A model generated the notes under the pieces. The model did not search any database and was not told the DNA's origin. It saw only the letters and a list, made by a program, of their open reading frames with translations. A program made the position numbers and the translations under genes. From Methylococcaceae bacterium (lineage in GTDB: Bacteria > Pseudomonadota > Gammaproteobacteria > Methylococcales > Methylomonadaceae): DNA of 15,082 nucleotides. The stretch spans positions 1 through 15,082 of the forward strand of contig SXIZ01000139.1 in assembly GCA_005779525.1 (NCBI GenBank), read 5' to 3'. This document shows positions 5,672-12,341 of this stretch, piece after piece; position 1 is the first letter of the stretch, and every line of letters begins with the position of its first letter.

Positions 5672-5860
5672 ATGACCAACATAATTCAATCGCTATTAAA
5701 AACCCAAAAACTTGGCTGGGAAATTGCCTTGGCTTTGGCAGTCAAAATTCTGTTACTGCTAGCGCTGTGGTTTTTAATTTTTCATTGGCTGGATCGACCT
5801 GTTGCCAAATTTAGTATCGAGGAACGTTTTGCCTTGCCCCTGACGGCGGTAAAACCTTAA
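5672..5860 (+). CDS. cydP: Cytochrome bd oxidase small subunit CydP-like, 62 aa
   Basis: This small protein has one transmembrane helix (about residues 18-41: IALALAVKILLLLALWFLIF) followed by an HW-x-DRP turn and a short tail. That layout, the WEIALALAVK lead-in and the position directly before cydA match the putative small oxidase subunit called CydP, found beside cydAB in many proteobacteria. Its role is thought to be assembly or stability of the oxidase, but I know of no firm mechanism. The start has a strong GGGGAG four bases upstream. It opens the cluster and is separated from cydA by 35 bases. Confidence 0.75.
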   Translation: MTNIIQSLLKTQKLGWEIALALAVKILLLLALWFLIFHWLDRPVAKFSIEERFALPLTAVKP

Positions 5861-5895
5861 ACACAATCAAAATTGTATAAAAATGGTGTCTATTT

Positions 5896-7479
5896 ATGAT
5901 CGGTGACGATATTGTCATGTTGTCTAGGCTGCAATTTGGCTTAACAGCGTTGTATCACTTTTTGTTCGTGCCCTTGACCTTAGGCATGACATTTCTGTTG
6001 GGCATTATGGAATCCGTCTATGTGATGACGGGACGTGAAGTTTACAAGGATATGACCAAGTTTTGGGGCAAATTATTTGGGATCAATTTTGCGATGGGGG
6101 TGACAACAGGTTTAACCCTTGAATTTCAATTTGGTACCAATTGGGCGTATTACTCACATTATGTAGGCGATATTTTTGGCCCGTTGCTGGCCAGTGAAGG
6201 CTGGATGGCCTTTTTTCTGGAATCCACCTTCGTCGGGTTATTTTTCTTTGGCTGGGACAAATTAACCAAGGTCCAGCATTTAACCGTAACTTGGTTATTA
6301 GCTGTGGGTACCAGCTTATCGGCTTTATGGATTTTAATTGCTAATGGCTGGATGCAACATCCTGTGGGCGCTGAATTCAATTATGAAACCTTGCGGATGG
6401 AAATGACCAGTTTCGCCGAGGTATTTTTTAATCCTGTCGCACAGGTGAAGTTTGTGCATACCGTTGCGGCTGGGTATGTCACGGGCTCGATGTTTGTTTT
6501 GGGAATAAGTTCTTGGTATTTACTCAATAAACGCGATATTGGTTTTGCGCGACGTTCATTTTCAATTGCCTCCGCCTTTGGCTTAGCTTCAATTCTCTCA
6601 GTCATTGTGTTGGGGGATGAAAGTGGCTATACCTCGGGTGAAACGCAAAAAATCAAATTGGCTGCTATCGAAGCAGAATGGGAAACCGAAAAAGCTCCAG
6701 CCAGTTTTACCGTGCTTGGCTTTCCAGATCAGCAAAATGAACGGACTAACTATGCGTTGAAAATTCCCTACGCTCTTGGCTTGATTGCAACCCGTTCGAT
6801 AGATGAACCGATCAAAGGCATCAAAGAACTCCGCCAAGACAGTGCGGCACGCATACGCAATGGCATGCTGGCGTATGCAGAGTTGCAGAAATTGCGTAGC
6901 GGTGATCGTTCAGAAGCCACTAAAGCAGCATTCGAAGCCCACAAAGCCGATTTAGGCTACGGCTTACTGCTCAAAAAATATACTGAGCAAGTGGTTGATG
7001 CGACCCCAGAGCAAATCCAATTTGCAGCTAACGATACCATTCCGCAGGTTTCCTTATTGTTTTGGACCTTTAGGGTGATGGTTGCGAGTGGTTTTACCTT
7101 GTTATTTATTTTTGCAATGGCTTTCTACTACTGCGCGACCCGGGTCGCAGATCGAAAACCCTGGTTAATGCGCTTGGCTGTCTGGGCGATTCCGTTACCG
7201 TGGATCGCGGCCGAAACCGGATGGTATGTAGCTGAATATGGTCGGCAACCGTGGACGATTTCAGGGATTTTACCCACACATTTGAGTGTGTCCAGTATTA
7301 GCGCAGGTCAGCTATGGTTTAGCATCGGCGGATTTGTGTTGTTTTATACGGTATTGCTGGTGATCGAATTGTACTTAATGTTTAAGTATGCTCGCTTAGG
7401 CCCCAGCAGTTTACACACGGGCCGCTATTTTCATGAAAGTAAAGTACACGCAGGTGGAGTAGCTTATGCTAAGTCTTAA
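5896..7479 (+). CDS. cydA: Cytochrome bd quinol oxidase subunit I (CydA), 527 aa
   Basis: CydA carries the three haems and the quinol site of the bd oxidase, which oxidises quinol and reduces oxygen to water without pumping protons. All key residues are visible with a uniform +2 offset from E. coli. H21 and M395 match the haem b558 ligand M393 and the haem b595 ligand H19; H188 matches the second b558 ligand H186. K254 and E259 are in the Q-loop, and E101 and E109 match the conserved glutamates E99 and E107. The Q-loop is the long type (QKIKLAAIEAEWETE and onward), so this is an L-type, bd-I-like enzyme. The start at 5896 aligns with the E. coli start, although the Shine-Dalgarno is poor. The last 14 bases overlap the next gene. 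Confidence 0.98.
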   Translation: MIGDDIVMLSRLQFGLTALYHFLFVPLTLGMTFLLGIMESVYVMTGREVYKDMTKFWGKLFGINFAMGVTTGLTLEFQFGTNWAYYSHYVGDIFGPLLASEGWMAFFLESTFVGLFFFGWDKLTKVQHLTVTWLLAVGTSLSALWILIANGWMQHPVGAEFNYETLRMEMTSFAEVFFNPVAQVKFVHTVAAGYVTGSMFVLGISSWYLLNKRDIGFARRSFSIASAFGLASILSVIVLGDESGYTSGETQKIKLAAIEAEWETEKAPASFTVLGFPDQQNERTNYALKIPYALGLIATRSIDEPIKGIKELRQDSAARIRNGMLAYAELQKLRSGDRSEATKAAFEAHKADLGYGLLLKKYTEQVVDATPEQIQFAANDTIPQVSLLFWTFRVMVASGFTLLFIFAMAFYYCATRVADRKPWLMRLAVWAIPLPWIAAETGWYVAEYGRQPWTISGILPTHLSVSSISAGQLWFSIGGFVLFYTVLLVIELYLMFKYARLGPSSLHTGRYFHESKVHAGGVAYAKS

Positions 7480-7978
7480 ACAGCTTGGATTACGGCTACT
7501 GCTGTTAAGCGGTGTAACACTCCAGGTGCATGCCATGCCACCCGCCAGTGCTGATCGTTTAGATGCGGTAGCACAGCGTGGTGCACAGGTGATGCCTTTT
7601 AATTTAGAGCAAACCATGCATCATTTTAGCAAAACACAGATGGGTGGAATTCAGCAGGTCGTGGTTAAAAATCCACAGAATCAAGTGGATCTGTCTGCGA
7701 TTCAGCGCCATTTATCCAGCTTAAGTACCCGATTTTCCGCAGGGGATTTCTCGGGTCCACAGAGTATTCATGGGCAAGACATGCCGGGGACCAAAATGTT
7801 AGAGCTCAATGCTCAGCGTATACGCTTTCAGTATCAAGATTTAGCGTTGGGTGGTCAGATAGAAATGATCAGTACCGAGCCGGAACTTATTTTAGCTATT
7901 CATCAGTTTTTAGATGCGCAATTGAATGATCATGCACGCCATGCGCAAGCTGGGATGCATGCACAGCATCATCCGTAG
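7466..7978 (+). CDS. Exported small protein encoded between cydA and cydB, 170 aa
   Basis: A signal peptide is clear: a charged start, a hydrophobic core LLLLSGVTL, and a VHA cleavage site near residue 23. The mature part is soluble and contains GAQVMPFNLEQTMHHFSKT, then GGIQQVVVKNPQNQ, then FSAGDFSGPQSIHGQDMPG, and ends in a histidine-rich tail (HARHAQAGMHAQHHP). I recall this pattern from uncharacterised exported proteins that databases sometimes mislabel as aspartate carbamoyltransferase; nothing here supports that enzyme. The ATG overlaps cydA by 14 bases and has GGAG six bases upstream inside cydA, so translation is coupled to the oxidase. A periplasmic role in oxidase assembly, metal or haem handling, or sulfur chemistry is possible but unproven. 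Confidence 0.88.
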   Translation: MLSLKQLGLRLLLLSGVTLQVHAMPPASADRLDAVAQRGAQVMPFNLEQTMHHFSKTQMGGIQQVVVKNPQNQVDLSAIQRHLSSLSTRFSAGDFSGPQSIHGQDMPGTKMLELNAQRIRFQYQDLALGGQIEMISTEPELILAIHQFLDAQLNDHARHAQAGMHAQHHP

Positions 7979-8019
7979 GGCCTTACTCAACTTCAATGCT
8001 CGCTTACGAGGAAGCTATC

Positions 8020-9159
8020 ATGTTTGATTATGAAACAATCCGCCTGATTTGGTGGCTATTTATTGGTGTAGTGGCAATTGCTTTTGCATTGACTGAAGGT
8101 TTTGATTTTGGCGTGTGCACGCTTTTGCCATTTGTCGGAAAAACAGACCTGGAACGTCGGGTGATTATTAATACGGTTGGCGCAACGTGGGAAGGCAATC
8201 AGGTCTGGTTAGTCCTGCTCGGGGGCGCTATTTTTGCAATCTGGCCACCGGTATATGCCACGCTGTTTTCTGGTTTATACATCGCTATGCTGTTAGTTTT
8301 GTTTGCCTTATTTTTCCGGCCCGCGGGATTTGATTACCGCAGCAAAGTAGCTGATTCCAGTTGGCGGAATGCCTGGGATTGGGGTTTATTTATTGGTGGT
8401 ACCTTACCTTCTATTTTGTTTGGGGTGCTGGCGGGTAATTTGCTTTTAGGCTTGCCATTTCACTTAGATCAAGATTTGCGTTCGTTTTACGATGGCTCAT
8501 TTTGGGGGCTGTTACATCCCTTTGCTTTGTTGTGCGGGGTGATTGCGCTGTTGTGCACCACATTGCATGGTGCGTTATTTCTTAAATTGCGCACTGAGGG
8601 TCAAATTCGTCAACGTGCAGCGAGTACTGTAGGCACACTGGGTCCAGTGCTTTTACTATTACTGGTTATTGCCTTTGCTTGGGCATTCATGTTTATCGCT
8701 CGACCTGAAATTACGCAGATGGCGGGTAGCAATGCCCCGTCGAATCCTTTAAATAAAACCGTCATTGCCGTGGGTCCAGGTTGGCTGGCGCATTTTATGC
8801 AACATCGCTGGATGTTAATCGCACCGCTTTTGGGGTTTGTGGGGTTAGGTACCGCTTGGTTTTTGGGTAAAGGTCATAATGCACTAGCAGCATTTATCGC
8901 CAATTCTTTAGGCATGAGCGGATTGTTACTTACTCTGGGGTTTGGTTTGTTCCCATTTTTATTGATCTCGGTAACAGATCCGCAGTCAAGTCTGACGTTA
9001 TGGGATGCTAGCTCTAGCCATTTTACGTTGTTGTTAGCGTTTTGGATTACGGTGATTTTTTTACCGATAGTGTTGTTGTACACCCGCTGGGTCTACAAAA
9101 TTTTGTGGGGTAGCATTACCGAAGCTTCGGTAACCAATGATACCCATACTTTTTATTAA
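8020..9159 (+). CDS. cydB: Cytochrome bd quinol oxidase subunit II (CydB), 379 aa
   Basis: CydB pairs with CydA to form the bd oxidase core; it is a multi-span membrane protein without its own haems in the E. coli-type enzyme. The N-terminus FDYETIRLIWWLFIGVVAIA and the following FALTEGFDFGV align with the E. coli start. TWEGNQVWLVLLGGAIFAIW and ALFFRPAGFDYR are strongly conserved blocks. The length is normal. I chose the ATG at 8020 because GAGGAA lies six bases upstream and because it matches the family N-terminus; the frame is open back to 7996 but without a fitting start. The gene follows the exported-protein gene after 41 bases and precedes cydX by 12. An 18-base palindrome lies within its final codons. 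Confidence 0.97.
   Translation: MFDYETIRLIWWLFIGVVAIAFALTEGFDFGVCTLLPFVGKTDLERRVIINTVGATWEGNQVWLVLLGGAIFAIWPPVYATLFSGLYIAMLLVLFALFFRPAGFDYRSKVADSSWRNAWDWGLFIGGTLPSILFGVLAGNLLLGLPFHLDQDLRSFYDGSFWGLLHPFALLCGVIALLCTTLHGALFLKLRTEGQIRQRAASTVGTLGPVLLLLLVIAFAWAFMFIARPEITQMAGSNAPSNPLNKTVIAVGPGWLAHFMQHRWMLIAPLLGFVGLGTAWFLGKGHNALAAFIANSLGMSGLLLTLGFGLFPFLLISVTDPQSSLTLWDASSSHFTLLLAFWITVIFLPIVLLYTRWVYKILWGSITEASVTNDTHTFY
9116..9133. repeat. Perfect 18-base palindrome at the 3' end of cydB
   Basis: TTACCGAAGCTTCGGTAA is a perfect palindrome inside the cydB reading frame, 38 bases before the cydX start. In the transcript it can fold into a stem of about seven pairs with a 4-base loop. Its core CGAAGCTTCG is also the centre of the hairpin repeat at 365-445. 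Confidence 0.6.
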
Positions 9160-9171
9160 TTAGGAGCTTAT

Positions 9172-9306
9172 ATGTGGTATTTCACTTGGATATTAGGCGT
9201 AGGCTTGGCGGCGGCGTTTGGGATTATTAATGCTATGTGGTTGGAATCAGTATGTGACATTGATACGCATGGCGTGGATCAATCCTGCGATACCTTAAAA
9301 CATTAA
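9172..9306 (+). CDS. cydX: Cytochrome bd oxidase subunit CydX, 44 aa
   Basis: The protein starts MWYFTWILGVGLAAAFGIIN, close to E. coli CydX (MWYFAWILGTLLACSFGVIT). The conserved glutamate E25 closes the single transmembrane helix. CydX is a third structural subunit that stabilises the haems of the bd oxidase. The start is supported by AGGAG five bases upstream of the ATG. The tail after E25 is polar and carries two cysteines (C28, C39), unlike the cysteine-free E. coli tail. The gene is spaced 12 bases from cydB and 12 from the DUF2892 gene, so it is firmly within the operon. It is easily missed because it is so short. Confidence 0.95.
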   Translation: MWYFTWILGVGLAAAFGIINAMWLESVCDIDTHGVDQSCDTLKH

Positions 9307-9318
9307 GAGGGTCATTCT

Positions 9319-9531
9319 ATGACAACACATCGTATCGTCCGCATCGTTGCTGGCACCTTTGTACTGCTGTCTTTAAGTTTAGGTGTAGAAGGCAGCCCCC
9401 TGTTTCAAAGCGCTAAGTGGTTATGGTTTACCACGTTTGTGGGCGCGAATTTATTACAAAGCGGTTTCACCCAATTTTGCCCGCTGGAAATAATTTTAAA
9501 AAAACTGGGCATCAAAGAAACGTGCCATTAG
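9319..9531 (+). CDS. DUF2892 / YgaP-like membrane-domain protein, 70 aa
   Basis: This is a two-helix inner-membrane protein, with spans at about 5-23 and 33-50. Family-typical residues are RIVRIVAGTFVLLS near the start and GANLLQSGFTQFCPLEIILKKLG at 42-64, split here by a short loop. This is the membrane domain that in E. coli YgaP is fused to a rhodanese (sulfurtransferase) domain; here the rhodanese part is absent. Such stand-alone DUF2892 proteins are often seen near sulfur or redox genes. C54 in the FCP motif and C69 near the end are the only cysteines. The start has AAGAGG eight bases upstream. Its position between cydX and sqr suggests a link between sulfide oxidation and the oxidase, perhaps in handling sulfane sulfur, but this is inference. 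Confidence 0.85.
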   Translation: MTTHRIVRIVAGTFVLLSLSLGVEGSPLFQSAKWLWFTTFVGANLLQSGFTQFCPLEIILKKLGIKETCH

Positions 9532-9566
9532 CACGACTTAAATAATGTGTGTATGAGGAAACTAAC

Positions 9567-10841
9567 ATGGCTAAGATTGTAATTGTGGGCGCAGGGATTG
9601 GCGGTATCCCCATGGCTTTTGAGATGAAGGAAAATGCCCGGGCAGACGATGAAATTGTGGTGATCGCGGATACCCCAACTTTCCATTTTGTTCCGTCTAA
9701 CCCTTGGGTGGCAGTTAACTGGCGTAAGCCGGAAGATATTAAAGTGGAGTTAGAACCCGTATTCAAGAAGAAAAAAATTACCTTTATCCAACAAGCTGTC
9801 ACCCAATTTTTGCCAGCTGAGAATCAATTAACATTAGCGAATGGCGAACGGGTGACTTACGATTACTTAGTGATTGCGACCGGGCCTAAACTGGCGTTTG
9901 AAGAAATCCCAGGGTTAGGGCCTCAAGGACATACCCAATCGGTATGTCATGTCGACCATGCGGGAGAGTCGGGCGAATTTTGGGATAAATTTGTCGAAGA
10001 TCCAGGCCCAATTATTATCGGTGCGGTCCAAGGCGCATCGTGCTTTGGTCCCGCGTATGAATATATGTTCATTGCTGAAACTGATTTACGTAAGCGTAAA
10101 ATTCGCGATAAAGTCAAAATGACTTATGTGACTTCCGAGCCTTATATTGGGCATCTAGGCTTAGGTGGCGTGGGCGATACCAAAGGCATGTTGGAGTCGG
10201 AGCTGCGCAATAAACATATCAACTGGATTTGCAATGCCAAGGTCGACAAAATCGAAAACGGCATGATGTATGTCACGGAAGTTGATGAAAACGGGCAAGT
10301 TAAAAAACAACACGAACTTCCCTTTAAACACAGCATGATGTTACCCGCTTTCAAAGGTGTTGATGCTCTCCAAGGCGTTGATAAATTAGTGAATCCACGA
10401 GGATTTGTGTTGGTTGATGAATATCAACGCAATCCAACTTTCAAAAATGTCTATTCCGTTGGGGTGTGTATTGCTATTCCGCCGCTGGAACAAACGCCAG
10501 TGCCTACCGGTACACCCAAAACCGGATATATGATTGAATCCATGGTGACGGCAACGGCGCATAATATTCGTGAACAATTAGACGGCAAAGAGCCCAGTCA
10601 CAAAGGTTCTTGGAATGCCTTATGTTTAGCGGACTTTGGTGACTCTGGAGTGGCCTTTTTGGCGATTCCGCAGATTCCCCCGCGGAATGTACAATGGGCT
10701 TCTAGTGGTAGGTGGGTACACATTGCCAAAATTGGCTATGAAAAATACTTTATGCGGAAAGTCCGCAAAGGCATTAGCGAACCCTTTTATGAAAGCCTAA
10801 CGTTAAAAATGTTTGGGATTATGCGCTTAAAAGGTAAATAA
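9567..10841 (+). CDS. sqr: Sulfide:quinone oxidoreductase, type I-like, 424 aa
   Basis: SQR is a membrane-attached FAD enzyme that oxidises sulfide to sulfane sulfur or polysulfide and passes the electrons to quinone. The N-terminal FAD-binding motif is IVIVGAGIGGIP (4-15), and a second motif is ATGPKLAFEEIPG (104-116). All three redox cysteines match those of the Acidithiobacillus ferrooxidans enzyme: C127 (SVCHVDHA), C159 (GASCFGPAYEY) and C353 (ALCLADFGDSG). The PVPTGTPKTGYMIESM block (311-326) and the C-terminal amphipathic region (YEKYFMRKVRKGISEPFYE) for membrane binding are present. The ATG at 9567 follows GAGGAA by six bases; the frame extends upstream to 9549 but without a comparable site. 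It is the last gene of the cyd cluster, 35 bases after the DUF2892 gene. Confidence 0.96.
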   Translation: MAKIVIVGAGIGGIPMAFEMKENARADDEIVVIADTPTFHFVPSNPWVAVNWRKPEDIKVELEPVFKKKKITFIQQAVTQFLPAENQLTLANGERVTYDYLVIATGPKLAFEEIPGLGPQGHTQSVCHVDHAGESGEFWDKFVEDPGPIIIGAVQGASCFGPAYEYMFIAETDLRKRKIRDKVKMTYVTSEPYIGHLGLGGVGDTKGMLESELRNKHINWICNAKVDKIENGMMYVTEVDENGQVKKQHELPFKHSMMLPAFKGVDALQGVDKLVNPRGFVLVDEYQRNPTFKNVYSVGVCIAIPPLEQTPVPTGTPKTGYMIESMVTATAHNIREQLDGKEPSHKGSWNALCLADFGDSGVAFLAIPQIPPRNVQWASSGRWVHIAKIGYEKYFMRKVRKGISEPFYESLTLKMFGIMRLKGK

Positions 10842-10843
10842 GC

Positions 10844-10872
10844 AAAACTCCGGTGGCCCAGACAGGGTTTTT
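10844..10872 (+). terminator. Weak intrinsic terminator after sqr
   Basis: AAAACTC (10844-10850) can pair with GGGTTTT (10865-10871), with one G-U pair, around a 14-base loop, and the T run continues one base further. The stem is short, so termination would be partial. It starts two bases after the sqr stop codon. Confidence 0.35.
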
Positions 10873-10882
10873 AAGTTGCATC

Positions 10883-10908
10883 CCCGTATAGTGCTTGCAG
10901 TATACGGG
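10883..10908. promoter_or_regulatory. 26-base near-perfect inverted repeat upstream of the efflux operon
   Basis: CCCGTATAGTGC (10883-10894) and GCAGTATACGGG (10897-10908) pair at 11 of 12 positions around a central TT. It sits 29 bases before the TolC-like start and has no T run on either strand, so it suits an operator (TetR-type operators have this size and shape) better than a terminator. TTGCAT (10876) with TATACG (10901) could be a poor promoter with a 19-base spacer, which the dyad would overlap. Confidence 0.5.
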
Positions 10909-10937
10909 TTAAAACTGAGTTCGCGAATAATACGATT

Positions 10938-12269
10938 ATGGTCAATTTTTTTAGGTGGTTACTGCTCGGGTATTGTAGTTTTGCGCTGCAAGTTGTTGCC
11001 GCGCCCCCGGCGAAACTGAGTTTGCAACAGGCGATTGATTTTGCTTTGGAAAACAATCCTGAGCTCGATATTTTACAATCCCGGGTTGAACAAGCGCATG
11101 CCCAGTTGGGGGAGGCCTTGGCTAATTTTTATCCGCAGATTAAAACCAGTTTAGCTTATCAACATAGCGATAATCCGGCGCAAGCTTTTGCGATGATAAT
11201 TGCGCAACGACGTTTGGATCTGAACGGAGGCGACTTTAATCACCCGGGCGGTATCGATAATTATCGTCCGCAAGTTTCGGCGAGTTATGCGTTATTTCGC
11301 GGTGGGCAAGATTATTATTTAAGTGAGGCGGCTAAATTAGGCATAAACAGTTCTGAACTGGAGAAAGCGTCTGCTCGTAATCGCTTGCTGAATCAAGTCA
11401 CCTCTGCGTATTACGCACAACTGGCGGCGATTGCAGCGCATAAAGTCGCTCAAAGTTCGATCGCAGCGGTCGAAAGTGAGCTGCAATTCTCCAAAAGCAA
11501 TTATGCGGCAGGTACCGTTTTAAAATCGGATGTATTGTCGTTAGAGGTACAGCTCGCGGAAGCAAAAGATGCAGAAATTCATAGTGCCAATGCTATAGAA
11601 CTGGCGAATACCTTGTTGAAAACCCTGCTGGGTTTGTCCGCCAAAGAAGTGCTTACTATCAATACAGACTTGCAACCCAAGCTTCCCAAAGCCCCCGCTA
11701 AATTTGAAAAGTTAATGGATGAAGCCTTGAGTCAGCATCCAGAGCTGAAAGCAGCAGAAACTCGCATAGCCATTAGCGAGCGGCAACTTGCAGCCGCACA
11801 GGCTGCGCATTTACCCCGTGCCGACGCGTTCGTTAATTATGGTTCTGATAGCAAAGATCTCAGTTTTAGCACAAATCGTGACAATGTCAGCGCCGGGATA
11901 CAAGTAGAAATGGAATTATTCGGTGGCTTTGCAAGCTCTGAAAAAGTTAAAAAAGCGGAGTTAGAGTTACGCATAGCCAAAACAGCACTTAGCCAAATGC
12001 AGCAACAATTAGAAAGCCAAGTTAAATCGGCGCAGTTAAAACTGCAAGAAGCTTTGAGCCGCGCGGAGGTCATCGATGTCGCCGTAGTGGCCGCGGATGA
12101 AGCTTTAGAACTGGTCAAAGCACAACGCCAAGCGGGGGTGGTAACGGTGACGCGTTATATCGAAGCTGAAGTTGCGCGTGATAAAGCGCATACCCGTGCG
12201 ATCAGCGCTCGCTTTGAAGCCCTGCGCGGCGAGGCGGACTTAAAATTGGCCACTGGGTTTTGGCAGTAA
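10938..12269 (+). CDS. TolC-family outer-membrane efflux protein, 443 aa
   Basis: The protein forms the outer-membrane channel of a tripartite exporter. A signal peptide (1-22, ending VVAA before PPAKL) is followed by two outer-membrane-efflux repeats, about 26-213 and 240-440. Each repeat has the long helical hairpins of the family: LSLQQAIDFALENNPELDIL at 27-46, and FEKLMDEALSQHPELKAAET in the second. The region around SASYALFRGGQ is a typical beta-strand entry, and VEMELFGGF is its partner in the second half. The ATG at 10938 lacks a clear Shine-Dalgarno but places the signal peptide correctly. It is the first gene of the efflux operon, 72 bases before the adaptor gene. Its substrate cannot be read from this subunit. 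Confidence 0.93.
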   Translation: MVNFFRWLLLGYCSFALQVVAAPPAKLSLQQAIDFALENNPELDILQSRVEQAHAQLGEALANFYPQIKTSLAYQHSDNPAQAFAMIIAQRRLDLNGGDFNHPGGIDNYRPQVSASYALFRGGQDYYLSEAAKLGINSSELEKASARNRLLNQVTSAYYAQLAAIAAHKVAQSSIAAVESELQFSKSNYAAGTVLKSDVLSLEVQLAEAKDAEIHSANAIELANTLLKTLLGLSAKEVLTINTDLQPKLPKAPAKFEKLMDEALSQHPELKAAETRIAISERQLAAAQAAHLPRADAFVNYGSDSKDLSFSTNRDNVSAGIQVEMELFGGFASSEKVKKAELELRIAKTALSQMQQQLESQVKSAQLKLQEALSRAEVIDVAVVAADEALELVKAQRQAGVVTVTRYIEAEVARDKAHTRAISARFEALRGEADLKLATGFWQ

Positions 12270-12341
12270 TCATTTCCCAATCCTGCTTCAGGACTCACGT
12301 ATTCATCCTTACTTTAGGACTTGTTAATTTGGAACATGCAT

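Noticed and set aside
7466..7978. Aspartate carbamoyltransferase
   Set aside because: Homologues may carry that name in databases, but the protein is secreted, about half the size, and shows none of the enzyme's carbamoyl-phosphate motifs.
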